Shown: in pieces, positions 6,489 to 15,305 of the stretch
Layout: each line of letters opens with the position of its first letter
How positions within the stretch are numbered: the stretch's first letter is position 1
Assembly: GCA_964596535.1 (NCBI GenBank)
Contig: CAZQUR010000067.1
Location: 1-16,037 of the forward strand
DNA length: 16,037 nt
Source of the DNA: GCA-002779465 sp964596535
Lineage (GTDB): Bacteria; Desulfobacterota; Desulfobacteria; Desulfobacterales; UBA2156
Direction: 5' to 3'
The notes under the pieces: generated by a model
What the model saw: the letters and a program-made list of their open reading frames with translations, nothing else
Told to the model about the DNA's origin: nothing
Database searches by the model: none
Position numbers and translations under genes: made by a program

Positions 6489-8552
6489 ATGACGAAAGAG
6501 AACACCCAAAACACTTTGAAAGACCATCTCCAAGCGGTGAAAGACGGGAAACGATCCTTTGAAAACGCCTTCCAGGGCGTTTCACGCATGATTCTGGAAG
6601 ATCCCATCGAAAAAGCCGTGGTCAACGGCAGGACCACTTATGATTTCAAGATTTTTCGATCCGGTAAAAAGCACATCGTGGGCCTGTATGATGAAATCAA
6701 CAGCTTTGTCTCCTTTGTCAAGGACGCGGCCGAAGGGGGATCCTCCAAGGAGATGTCCTTTGTCCTCGTGGGAGAGCCGGGCAACGGCAAAACCTATTTC
6801 ATCGAGTGCGTCTGCGCCTTGTACCGGCGCTTTCTCTCCGAAGAAAAAAACCGCAAGTACACCTTTCGGTTCACCGGCATGGATCAGATCAGCGGGTATG
6901 GAAAACTTTCCGTCATCGAATCCCAGACCTATGAAGACCCCATGATTCTGGCCATGAATCTCTTTGAGGACGCGTCGGCCAACCAGGAATTTCTTACCGA
7001 AGCCGCCGGGTTCACGGACCGGGAGATCGATATCCTGTACGAAAATTACCGACCCCTGGGGGCCTGTTCGGGATACATCTTGAACGACATCCGGACGCAC
7101 ACCGGCGGCGACGTGAAGGCCATGCTCGATTTTGTGCAGATCGTACCTGTGCCCCTCATCGAAAGCCTGGGGACGATCACCGGCAAATATCCGGCCAAGG
7201 ACAAGATCACGTCGTCTTCCGTGGATCTTTTGGGGGAAGAATCGATCCAGCGCATGCTGCACATCACGGATACCAACAATCCCTACCGGTTCGACCTGAG
7301 AAGAGGGGCATTGGCGCGGGTGGCGGGCGGCGGTATTCACTTCAGCGACGAGATCTTCAAAAACAAAAAGGACCTGATCCAGGTGTACCTGGGGGTGATC
7401 CAGAACCGGGTCATCGAAATCGACGGCTACAAGTGGCCCATTGATACCCTGATTCTGGCCACCAGCAACAACTCCGAATTCAACCGGTTTCTGGGGGAAA
7501 AGGAAGAATCCCCCATCGTGGACCGATGCCGAATCTGCTACGTTTCCCACAACACGGACTACCGGCTGCAGGAATTGCTGACCCAGTACGCCATCGGGAG
7601 CGAGACCAAGACCACCTTTTCCAAGGAAAAGCTGCACATCGATCCCAACCTGAACCATGCCGCATCCGTGGCCGTGACCCTCACCCGGCTCCCCCGCTCG
7701 GAGAAACTCACCCCCGTGGAGACCATGAAGCTGGCCGCCGGGGAAGTGGCCGGCGAAAAGAGCATCAAGACGCTGGCCGAGGTCATCGACACCCTGGGGC
7801 AAAACCCGGATATCACCAAGCGTTTCGGCCAAAAAGGGCTGGGGCAGCGGAACCTGGGACGGGCCATCCAGCTCCTCATCGAAAGCTCCGAGACCAACGA
7901 AGGAAAGTGCATGTTCGCCTACGACATTTTCAAAGCCCTGGAACGGATCGTCCTGGATTACGTCACCGAAGAGGCCGACCGGGGGAAATATCTCGAAGAC
8001 CTCAAAATCGCCAAGGGGCTTTACCGGGAACGCATCATGACGGAGATGTTCAACGCTTACATGGACGAACCCATGGCCATCAAAAAAGACGTCATGAACT
8101 ACGTGAACATGATCATCGGTATCGACGCCGAAAACTTAGGTCCCGACAAGATGTGGAAGTACAAGGATCCCCAGACCGGTGAGCTCAAGGCCATCAAGAT
8201 CGATGAACGGTTCATCAAGAGCGTGGAGGAACGCCTGGAACTCAAGACCGAGGAACAGCGGGAGACCTTCCGGACCGCCATCCGGAAAATTTACGGGCAA
8301 AAGATCTCCGTGAGCCCCAATTACGATTTCATGGACAACCTGGAACTGGTCAAGGCCGTCACCGAGGTGCGCCTCAAATCGGACATCGCCGGCGCCGGGA
8401 GCCTTATCGGTGCTTTGGCCAACCGGACCAACGAAGAAAATCAGAAGCTTTACGACCGGATGCTGACGACCATGAAGGATAAGCTCGGGTATTGTCCCAC
8501 CTGCGCCCAGAAGACCATCGAGTACTTCTGCACCCAGGAAGACGAGAATTGA
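6489..8552 (+). CDS. prkA: PrkA-family serine protein kinase / AAA+ ATPase (first copy)
   Basis: Cytoplasmic member of the PrkA (YeaG) family, an AAA+ domain joined to a C-terminal kinase-like region, linked in other bacteria to sporulation and to starvation or stress responses. It has 687 residues. Walker A is GEPGNGKT (95-102), the Walker B-like segment is GGIHFSDEIFK (about 281-291), LILATSNNSE (321-330) fits sensor 1, and IVDRCRICYV follows with a candidate arginine finger. The region DVKAMLDFVQ...DLLGEES resembles the linker before the YeaG Walker B region. The C-terminus holds CPTC (669-672) plus C681, where YeaG has a GYTRKQ-type segment. The ATG at 6489 follows GGGGGCG. It opens the cluster with yeaH and spoVR. 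PrkA proteins have been described both as kinases and as ATP-dependent proteases, so the activity is uncertain. Confidence 0.93.
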   Translation: MTKENTQNTLKDHLQAVKDGKRSFENAFQGVSRMILEDPIEKAVVNGRTTYDFKIFRSGKKHIVGLYDEINSFVSFVKDAAEGGSSKEMSFVLVGEPGNGKTYFIECVCALYRRFLSEEKNRKYTFRFTGMDQISGYGKLSVIESQTYEDPMILAMNLFEDASANQEFLTEAAGFTDREIDILYENYRPLGACSGYILNDIRTHTGGDVKAMLDFVQIVPVPLIESLGTITGKYPAKDKITSSSVDLLGEESIQRMLHITDTNNPYRFDLRRGALARVAGGGIHFSDEIFKNKKDLIQVYLGVIQNRVIEIDGYKWPIDTLILATSNNSEFNRFLGEKEESPIVDRCRICYVSHNTDYRLQELLTQYAIGSETKTTFSKEKLHIDPNLNHAASVAVTLTRLPRSEKLTPVETMKLAAGEVAGEKSIKTLAEVIDTLGQNPDITKRFGQKGLGQRNLGRAIQLLIESSETNEGKCMFAYDIFKALERIVLDYVTEEADRGKYLEDLKIAKGLYRERIMTEMFNAYMDEPMAIKKDVMNYVNMIIGIDAENLGPDKMWKYKDPQTGELKAIKIDERFIKSVEERLELKTEEQRETFRTAIRKIYGQKISVSPNYDFMDNLELVKAVTEVRLKSDIAGAGSLIGALANRTNEENQKLYDRMLTTMKDKLGYCPTCAQKTIEYFCTQEDEN

Positions 8553-8627
8553 GAAAGGGTCCAAGGGTTCGAGGGGTCAAGGGTTCGAGGGGTTGAGGGG
8601 CGACCGGGAGGATAGATCGAGAAGGTC
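8553..8627 (+). repeat. Short tandem repeat between prkA and yeaH
   Basis: Two perfect head-to-tail 16-bp copies of CAAGGGTTCGAGGGGT occupy 8562-8577 and 8578-8593. Degraded partial copies lie on either side (AAAGGGTC before, TGAGGGG after). The 75-bp gap is the longest inside the cluster and encodes nothing visible. GGGAGG at 8606-8611 and GAAGG at 8621-8625 precede the yeaH start. Confidence 0.8.
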
Positions 8628-9863
8628 ATGGACCTCATGGATATGTATTCATTATATGACCTGAGCGTATTGCAGGACATGCAGGCGCCCCGGTATACCT
8701 ACACCACCGGCATGCGCTCCCTGGAAGAGCTCCTGGACCGGGACAGGCAGCGGGAAAAAGACGGGTTCCCCCGAAAGATCCGGATCGGCCGTCTCATGAA
8801 ACCCGGTAAAGGGCAAAAGGGGAAAGTGGTGGTGGTCCCCACCACCGTGGAGGAGAAGTTCATCCATGACCCCACCCTGCGGCCTCCGGGGGAAGAGGGC
8901 GCTTCAGGCGGCTCCGGCGAGGGGGAAGAAGGGGATGTGATCGGCGAAGAACCCGTCCGGGGAGGCACGCCGGCCGGGGCCGGGCCTGGAGAGGGGGAAG
9001 GCGCCGAACACGAAATCGAATCGGACGCCTATGACCTGGGAAAAATACTCACCGAAAAATTCGAGTTGCCCAATCTCAAGGACAAAGGAAAGAAGCGTTC
9101 CCTCACCCGATACACTTATGATCTCACGGACCGGCACCGGGGGTTCGGCCAGGTGCTGGACAAAAAGGCCACTCTCCGTCGGATTCTGCGCACCAACCGG
9201 GAACTGGGAAACATCCCGGATTGGGAGAATATCGATCCCACCCGGTTTCTCATTTCCCCCGATGATCTGGTGTATCGTATCCTGTCTCCGGAAAAGGATT
9301 TCGAGTCCCAGGCCGTGGTCTTTTTTTTAAGGGATTATTCGGGATCCATGGGAGGCAAGGCCACGGATGCCGTGGTAACCCAGCATGTGCTCATTTACAG
9401 CTGGCTCCTCTACCAGTACGCCCGGCAGGTGGAATCCCGGTTCATCCTCCATGATACGGAGGCCAAGGAAGTGGAGGATTTTTACACCTATTACAATTCC
9501 CAGGTGGCCGGCGGGACCAAGGTGGCCTCGGCCTATCGTTTCGTCAATGAAATCATCCGGAAAGAAAACCTTGCCGCCGATTACAACATCTACGTCTTTC
9601 ACGGAACGGATGGAGACGATTGGGACACCGGAGGAAAGGAAACCCTTCCGGAGCTCAAAACGCTTTTGACCCATGTCAACCGCATGGGAATCAGTATCGC
9701 GGAACACGCCCCTTCCGTCACCCATAACACCGAAATGGAGCGATACCTCAAGCAGTCCGGTTTCCTGGAGGAAAAGTCCGGGGTCATCCGCCTGGATGTG
9801 ATGGAGGAAAGCGTCGGAGAGGCCCGGCTCATCGAGGGCATCAAGACACTCATCTCTCCCTGA
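8628..9863 (+). CDS. yeaH: YeaH/YhbH family protein (DUF444, VWA-like domain)
   Basis: Conserved partner of PrkA and SpoVR, of unknown biochemical function. It has 411 residues. The N-terminus has a basic stretch (about 35-66). A Gly/Glu-rich, probably disordered linker follows (about 86-128, with GGSGEGEEGD and GPGEGEGAE). The C-terminal half is a von Willebrand A-like fold with an apparently complete metal-ion-dependent adhesion site: DYSGS (236-240), GGTK (295-298, candidate Thr297) and GTDGDDWD (326-333). It probably binds a divalent metal and mediates protein-protein contact. Three ATGs lie close together (8628, 8637, 8643). The first is only 2 nt from GAAGG, so 8637 may be the real start. 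The TGA stop lies within the spoVR ribosome site. Confidence 0.92.
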   Translation: MDLMDMYSLYDLSVLQDMQAPRYTYTTGMRSLEELLDRDRQREKDGFPRKIRIGRLMKPGKGQKGKVVVVPTTVEEKFIHDPTLRPPGEEGASGGSGEGEEGDVIGEEPVRGGTPAGAGPGEGEGAEHEIESDAYDLGKILTEKFELPNLKDKGKKRSLTRYTYDLTDRHRGFGQVLDKKATLRRILRTNRELGNIPDWENIDPTRFLISPDDLVYRILSPEKDFESQAVVFFLRDYSGSMGGKATDAVVTQHVLIYSWLLYQYARQVESRFILHDTEAKEVEDFYTYYNSQVAGGTKVASAYRFVNEIIRKENLAADYNIYVFHGTDGDDWDTGGKETLPELKTLLTHVNRMGISIAEHAPSVTHNTEMERYLKQSGFLEEKSGVIRLDVMEESVGEARLIEGIKTLISP

Positions 9864-9870
9864 GGAGGTC

Positions 9871-11520
9871 ATGGAACTCATTCCCCTGCACGCCAAGAAG
9901 ATCATGGAAGGCTGCAAAGAACGCGCCCGGGATGCCGGCCTTTCCTTTTCCAATGAAACGCTGGAATATATCGTCACCAACCGGGATCTTTTGGAGTTAT
10001 CTCCCAAGGGGATGATCCCCACCCTGTACGATTACTGGGCCCACGACGTGGAGGTCCTGAAAGAAAAGGGCCGCTACGAACTCTACCCCGGAAACCCGTA
10101 CGAAACGGTGATCAACACCCGGCCGCCCATTTCCTTTTACAACGACAACAACCCGGACTGGCTCAACGTGATGATTTTTTATCACGTCCTGGCCCATGTC
10201 GATTTTTTTCAAAACAACGCCTTTTTCAAAAACACCTGGGATTACGACTTTTTGGGCAGAGCCCTTTCCGAAAAGCGGATCATCGCCAAGCTTCGGGCGG
10301 AAAAAGGGAGATGGGTGGATTATGTCATCGAGTTCACCCGGGGCATCGATAACCTTGTTGGATACCACAGGGAGTTGGCCCAACTCAATTCCCACAAGCC
10401 CGACCGGGATCAACGGACACTCGATTACTACTTCGACGTTTTTCTGCAGTCCGTGAAAAAAGTCCGGATCTCCGATTATCTCAAAGCGGTCGATCGCTAT
10501 AACCGCTTTCAAAAGACCCACGGCGATCAGGGGACGGAGATGTTCCTTCTGGAGGTGAAAAAAGAACATCCGGAATTTGAAACCCTCCTGGAAAGACATC
10601 TCAAAGCCAAGCCCGTCCGGCGCATGGATCTCATCGAATACCTGTTGGAAAAATCGGTTTTTCTCAACAAAGAAGAAAACCGGTGGATGAAAAGCGTAAT
10701 GGAAGCGGTTCGGAACACCGCCTTGTTTTTTGCACCCCAGATCCGGACCAAGATCATGAACGAGGGGTGGGCCAGCTTCTGGCATGAAACCCTTTATATG
10801 GCGGATGACCGCATCCAGGGGCACGAAGTCGATTTTGCACGGGTCAACGCCAATGTGACGGCGCTGCCCCGGGTGGGATTGAATCCGTATGCGCTGGGGA
10901 TGCGGCTCTTTCGTTACATCGAGGAAATGGCCGGCAAGGGAAAACTGACGTATGCCTTCGAGCGTATCTCAAACACGCGGCAGCGGGATACCTTCGACGC
11001 CGGCCTTCAAACGGGGCGGGAGATGATTTTTTGGGTCCGGGAAAACTTTTCCGACTTCATGTTCATCAACACCTTCCTGGACCAGGATTTTATGACGAAA
11101 AACGATCTCTTCGTGGCGGGGCGCCGGCTGAACGAAGAAAAAATGGTGTGGGAGTATTACATCAAGAGCAAAAAAGTCGCCGATTACCGGGCGATGCTGA
11201 AAGACTCCCTCTACCACCCGCCCGCCGTCACCGTGGATCCGGAAAAGACAAAAGACGGATCCCTTTATCTGATACACCCATTCGAGGGAAAAGCCCTGGT
11301 AAGCGAATACATCCCCAACACGATGCTGGGCATCGAATTTCTCTGGGGCGGCCCGGTGAATCTTGAGACGCAGGAACCCGTGTTCGACGCCCCGTCGACG
11401 CGCTCCCCTCTGGATCCGGCACCGGGCGCACCGGCCAAGGAAGTGGCAGCATCAGAGATCAAATGGCAGCGTGTCCTTTATACCATGAAAGACCGGAAAC
11501 TGACCAAAAAGACACTATAA
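9871..11520 (+). CDS. spoVR: SpoVR family protein (YcgB-like)
   Basis: Member of the SpoVR/YcgB family, named for a Bacillus gene needed for spore cortex formation but common in non-sporulating bacteria, where it travels with prkA and yeaH. It has 549 residues. The hallmark KIMNEGWASFWHETLY lies at about 294-309. The conserved N-terminal segment FYHVLAHVDFFQNNAFFKN (about 103-120) matches the family's Ala-His...FFKNN region. A further conserved stretch is LYLIHPFEGKAL (465-476). The C-terminal ~40 residues include a Pro/Ala-rich linker (about 508-527). The ATG at 9871 follows a strong AGGAGG with unusually short spacing (2 nt). The SD overlaps the yeaH stop, so coupling is likely. ATG at 9904 is a less likely alternative. 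No function is assigned beyond the family. Confidence 0.95.
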   Translation: MELIPLHAKKIMEGCKERARDAGLSFSNETLEYIVTNRDLLELSPKGMIPTLYDYWAHDVEVLKEKGRYELYPGNPYETVINTRPPISFYNDNNPDWLNVMIFYHVLAHVDFFQNNAFFKNTWDYDFLGRALSEKRIIAKLRAEKGRWVDYVIEFTRGIDNLVGYHRELAQLNSHKPDRDQRTLDYYFDVFLQSVKKVRISDYLKAVDRYNRFQKTHGDQGTEMFLLEVKKEHPEFETLLERHLKAKPVRRMDLIEYLLEKSVFLNKEENRWMKSVMEAVRNTALFFAPQIRTKIMNEGWASFWHETLYMADDRIQGHEVDFARVNANVTALPRVGLNPYALGMRLFRYIEEMAGKGKLTYAFERISNTRQRDTFDAGLQTGREMIFWVRENFSDFMFINTFLDQDFMTKNDLFVAGRRLNEEKMVWEYYIKSKKVADYRAMLKDSLYHPPAVTVDPEKTKDGSLYLIHPFEGKALVSEYIPNTMLGIEFLWGGPVNLETQEPVFDAPSTRSPLDPAPGAPAKEVAASEIKWQRVLYTMKDRKLTKKTL

Positions 11521-11540
11521 CGACCATCGAAGCGCGAAAA

Positions 11541-13856
11541 ATGGAAGATATCGAAAAAGCCCTGGAGCATTTGAATAAGCGTTTAGGCGATCTGGATCAG
11601 CGCACCCCCATTGACTTTGAAGCCTTTCTCGAAGAAGCAACGATAAGGCCCCAAAAAGTCATGCGCAATATTTTTCAGGCCTTTTACGACATGGTGATGG
11701 CCCATGTGGAACCGAAAGGGGAGGCAATCGAAGACGAAAAGGGATTCAACGGATACCTGCATTATGATTGCACGCGGCTTTTGGTGGAAGGGGCGGAGCA
11801 TCCTTTTTTTGCGGATCGGCTTTTTTCCATCCGGTGGGTCCGTCACGTGGAGGCCATGCGGCAAGGCGCCCAGCAAAACAAAATATACATTTTCGACGGG
11901 CCGCCGGGATGCGGGAAAAGCACCTTTTTGAACAATCTGCTGAAGAAATTCGAGGAGTACGCCACCACGGACCACGGGATGCGTTACGAGATCCTCTGGC
12001 GCATCGACCGGGGAATTCTGGGGAATGCCGCCTGGGGGGAGCCCAATCCCCTGCTGGAGCGCCTGACCCGCCTGTTGAAGCAGCCGGACATGGAAACCGA
12101 CGACGGGGCCGTGGAAGAAACTGTCTCGGAGGACGGGGAATGGAAAGGGGCCCTGGCCACCGAAGGTCTCGTGGAAATCCCCTGTCCCAGCCACGACAAT
12201 CCCCTGCTCATCATCCCGCGGGACCGCCGTCGCTCCTTCCTGGACGATCTTTTTAAAAACAACGAATTCAAGTGGAAACTTTCAACGGAAAAAGAGTATG
12301 AATGGGTCTTTAACGACACGGCGTGCACCATTTGCAGCACCCTTTACGAGGCATTGCTGGAACGCCTGAAAAGCCCCAAAGCGGTTTTTCAACTCGTGTG
12401 GGCCCGGCCGTACCGGATCAATCGACGCCTGGGAGAAGGCATCAGCGTCTATAACCCCGGGGACAAACCCATGCGGCAGGAAGTCCTGGGAAACCCCATG
12501 CTGCAAAAACGGATCAACACCCTCTTCAAAGACAGCAATCGGGTGCAATACCTGTTTTCGCGCTATGCCAAGACCAATAACGGCATTTACGCCCTCATGG
12601 ACATCAAGAGCCACAACGTGGAGCGGCTCATCGAACTGCACAACATCGTCAGCGAAGGCGTCCACAAGGTGGAGGATTTCGAAGAAAGCGTCGATTCCCT
12701 TTTCATGGCGGTGATGAACCCCGAAGACAAAAAAAATGTCTCCGACATTCCCTCCTTTTCGGACCGTATCGAATACATCCGGATCCCCTACGTCATGGAC
12801 TTGAAAACGGAGGTGGAGATTTACCGGTCCATTTTCGGAAGGCAGATCGACGAAAGCTTCATCCCCCGCATCCTGCACAATTTCGCCCGGGTGATTATTT
12901 CGAGCCGGCTCAGGGCCCGCTCGGACGCCCTGCTCGAATGGATCGGGGATCCGGAAGTCTATCGGCGGTACTGCGATAAGAATCTGCACCTTCTCAAGAT
13001 GGAACTGTATACGGGACACGTGCCGAACTGGCTCTCGGAAGAACACCGGAAACAACTGACGGCCAAACGACGCCGGAAGATCCTGGCCGAAGCGGATACG
13101 GAAGGAGAAAAAGGATTTTCCGGCCGGGATTCCATCCGCTTGTTCAACCGTTTTTATTCCGCCAATGCCAAGGCGGACCGCCTCATCAACATGTCCATGC
13201 TGTGTCATTTTTTCAGCCGGATCGAAAAAGAGGAGCCCGACGCCATCCCGGAAGGATTTCTGGAATCCCTCCATTCCATGTACGACTACACCATTTTACA
13301 AGAAGTCAAGGAGTCTCTTTACTACTACAATGAAGAACAGATTTCCCGGGAGATCCAGAATTATCTGTTTGCCCTTAACTTTGAAATCGGGGCGAAAGAA
13401 AAGTGCATTTTCACCGGAGACGTCCTGGAAATTACGGAAGAATTTTTAAGCATCATCGAAAGCCGGCTGCTGGGCGGCGCCGTTGAACCGGAAAAGCGGA
13501 TCGCCTTCCGGAAGGAAGTTCAGAAGGAATACACCTCCAATACCCTGACCCGGGAAATCATGGTGGAGGGAAAGCCCGTCACGGAGACGGAACTCTACGC
13601 CTCCATGTACGAACGCTACGTCTTCAATATCAAAAAGACGGTGCTGGAGCCGTTTTTGAAAAACGAAAATTTCCGCCGGGCCGTCAAGGAGTACGGAGAG
13701 GAGGACTTCAAGACCCACGACCGGAAGATCCGGGAAGACGTCACCTTCATGATGCAAAACCTGGTAAAACGGTTCCGCTACACCGAACAAGGGGCCAAAG
13801 AGATCGGGATTTACGTCATCGACAATGACCTGGCCCGGCGATTTTCCGAGAACTAA
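11541..13856 (+). CDS. Second, divergent PrkA-family AAA+ protein
   Basis: 771 residues from the chosen start, about 130 longer than E. coli YeaG. It follows spoVR by 20 bp and completes a four-gene cluster. Walker A is GPPGCGKS (120-127). CPSHDNPLLIIP (215-226) resembles the PrkA segment with CP.H..PL. CTIC (262-265) may join C215/H218 in a zinc site. NNGIYALMDIKSHN (346-359) is the Walker B region, with a single acidic D354. VMNPED (391-396) fits sensor 1, and SFSDRIEYIRIPYV gives a candidate arginine finger R409. An acidic insert (about 183-202) precedes the CPSH segment. The C-terminal half is alpha-helical and unlike the first PrkA, ending YTEQGAKEIGIYV. A longer frame from ATG 11463 overlaps spoVR by 58 bp and adds 26 unconvincing residues; neither start has a strong ribosome site. 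The family call is firm, the role unknown. Confidence 0.88.
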   Translation: MEDIEKALEHLNKRLGDLDQRTPIDFEAFLEEATIRPQKVMRNIFQAFYDMVMAHVEPKGEAIEDEKGFNGYLHYDCTRLLVEGAEHPFFADRLFSIRWVRHVEAMRQGAQQNKIYIFDGPPGCGKSTFLNNLLKKFEEYATTDHGMRYEILWRIDRGILGNAAWGEPNPLLERLTRLLKQPDMETDDGAVEETVSEDGEWKGALATEGLVEIPCPSHDNPLLIIPRDRRRSFLDDLFKNNEFKWKLSTEKEYEWVFNDTACTICSTLYEALLERLKSPKAVFQLVWARPYRINRRLGEGISVYNPGDKPMRQEVLGNPMLQKRINTLFKDSNRVQYLFSRYAKTNNGIYALMDIKSHNVERLIELHNIVSEGVHKVEDFEESVDSLFMAVMNPEDKKNVSDIPSFSDRIEYIRIPYVMDLKTEVEIYRSIFGRQIDESFIPRILHNFARVIISSRLRARSDALLEWIGDPEVYRRYCDKNLHLLKMELYTGHVPNWLSEEHRKQLTAKRRRKILAEADTEGEKGFSGRDSIRLFNRFYSANAKADRLINMSMLCHFFSRIEKEEPDAIPEGFLESLHSMYDYTILQEVKESLYYYNEEQISREIQNYLFALNFEIGAKEKCIFTGDVLEITEEFLSIIESRLLGGAVEPEKRIAFRKEVQKEYTSNTLTREIMVEGKPVTETELYASMYERYVFNIKKTVLEPFLKNENFRRAVKEYGEEDFKTHDRKIREDVTFMMQNLVKRFRYTEQGAKEIGIYVIDNDLARRFSEN

Positions 13857-13877
13857 CGCCTCTTTTCAGGAGGGGGT

Positions 13878-15305
13878 TTACCCCAATCTTTCCAGCAGCC
13901 TCTCGTGAATGTTATCAAAGCCGCCGTTGGACATGATCAGGACCAGGTCGCCGGGTACCGTGTTTTTCACGAGAAATTCGATGATGCCGCCGGTTTCTTC
14001 GAAGTAATGGGCGTCTTTTCCCAGGGCCCTCAAATCCGTCACCAGCTTTTCGGATGAAAAGCGAATATGTTCCGGGACCTTATCCAGCAAAGGGGGTTTC
14101 CGGATGCAGATGAGGTCCGCGCCGTCGAAGGCCTTCGGATAGACATCCTGGAAAACATTCCGCATGCTCGTGTTCGTGCGCGGCTCAAAGACGGCGATGA
14201 GCCGTCCGTTCCCGAAACGGCCCTTCACCGCGGCCACGGTTTCCCGAACCGCCGTGGGATGATGGGCGAAGTCGTCCATGATTAAGATCCCGTTTTTCAC
14301 CCCCCGGATTTCCTGGCGCCTTTTGATGCCCTGAAAGGTCAAAAGGGCGCTCTTGACGGCGGCCCCCGGAATCCCCAGGTACGCCGCGGTCGCCAGCACC
14401 GCCAGGGTGTTGAGGAGATTGTGTTTTCCCGCAAGGGGGATTTCCCACAACCCCAGGGTTTCTCCGTTATTCAACGGTTCGAACACGGTTTTCATCCCGT
14501 CGGGCCGGATCGTGCCGAGCCGCAAGCGGGCCCCTTCGTTCCGACCGTAAGTGCGGACCCCTTTCCCCCGGGCGTCGGCGAGGCGCATCACTTCGGGATC
14601 TTCCGCACAGGCCACCAGGAGGGTTTCCGGAGAAAGTCGGGATACGAAATCGGAAAACGCCCGCCGCACGTGCGCAAAGTCCGCGAAAATATCGGCGTGA
14701 TCGAACTCGATGCTCGTCAAAATCGCCACATGGGGAGCGTAGTGCAGGAACTTGGGCCGCTTGTCAAAATACGCCGTGTCGTATTCGTCTCCTTCCAGGA
14801 CCACCCAATTCCCGTTTCCCAGGCGGTAATTGCTTTGAAAGTTTTTCACGATGCCGCCGATCAGAAAGGACGGATCCAATCCGGTTTCGAACAGGACATG
14901 CGCCAGAAGGGAGGCCGTCGTGGTCTTTCCGTGAGTGCCGGTGACCACCAGAGCGTTTTTGCCCGGCACCAAAAACCGGTTCACGGCCTGGGGCATGGAA
15001 CAAAAGGGGATTTCTGTTTCCCGAAGGGCAGCGGCCTCCGGGTTGGACGCGGTGATGGCGTTTCCCACCACCACCAGGTCCGGTGCGGGAAAAAGGTTTG
15101 CTTTTGAAAATCCGGGTTTCAGCGTGATTCCCTTTTCCTTTAAAAAGGTGCTCATGGGGGGGTAGACGTTCTGGTCCGAACCGGTGACCCAAAGCCCCAT
15201 TTCCCTGAGCATGCAGGCCAGCGCACCCATGGCGGTCCCGCAGACCCCGATGAGGTGCACGGTCTTCACCGCTTCCGGGATGATATTGTTCAAAGACGCG
15301 GTCAT
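13878..15305 (-). CDS. mpl: UDP-N-acetylmuramate:L-alanyl-gamma-D-glutamyl-meso-diaminopimelate ligase (Mpl)
   Basis: Murein-recycling ligase that joins the recovered tripeptide (L-Ala-gamma-D-Glu-meso-Dap) to UDP-MurNAc, using ATP, in the cytoplasm. The 475 residues have the Mur ligase three-domain layout. The N-terminal Rossmann-like domain has VHLIGVCGTAMGALA (16-30). The ATP loop is GTHGKTTT (123-130). Mpl-type residues follow: LEGDEYDTAYFDKRPKF (170-186), then SIEFDHADIF (198-207). DDFAHHPTA lies in the C-terminal half. GDEYDTAYFDKRPKF distinguishes Mpl from MurC. It overlaps the upstream thioesterase gene by ATGA. Its 3' end faces the prkA cluster, 21 bp away, with no clear terminator between. 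Presence of Mpl points to a Gram-negative-type meso-Dap murein. Confidence 0.94.
   Translation of the reverse strand: MTASLNNIIPEAVKTVHLIGVCGTAMGALACMLREMGLWVTGSDQNVYPPMSTFLKEKGITLKPGFSKANLFPAPDLVVVGNAITASNPEAAALRETEIPFCSMPQAVNRFLVPGKNALVVTGTHGKTTTASLLAHVLFETGLDPSFLIGGIVKNFQSNYRLGNGNWVVLEGDEYDTAYFDKRPKFLHYAPHVAILTSIEFDHADIFADFAHVRRAFSDFVSRLSPETLLVACAEDPEVMRLADARGKGVRTYGRNEGARLRLGTIRPDGMKTVFEPLNNGETLGLWEIPLAGKHNLLNTLAVLATAAYLGIPGAAVKSALLTFQGIKRRQEIRGVKNGILIMDDFAHHPTAVRETVAAVKGRFGNGRLIAVFEPRTNTSMRNVFQDVYPKAFDGADLICIRKPPLLDKVPEHIRFSSEKLVTDLRALGKDAHYFEETGGIIEFLVKNTVPGDLVLIMSNGGFDNIHERLLERLG

Noticed and set aside
6582..7832. 416-codon open frame antisense to the first prkA
   Set aside because: Shadow frame caused by GC bias. 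The plus-strand frame has clear AAA+ motifs throughout.
8562..8593. GGTTCGA motifs resembling tRNA T-arms
   Set aside because: They are part of a 16-bp tandem repeat. No acceptor, D or anticodon arm can be built around them.
12282..13274. 330-codon open frame antisense to the second prkA
   Set aside because: Shadow frame without domain features; the plus strand carries the real gene.
13857..13884. Possible bidirectional terminator between the second prkA and mpl (CCTC...GAGG and GGGG-TTTA-CCCC)
   Set aside because: Stems are only 4 bp, with no T-run on either strand.
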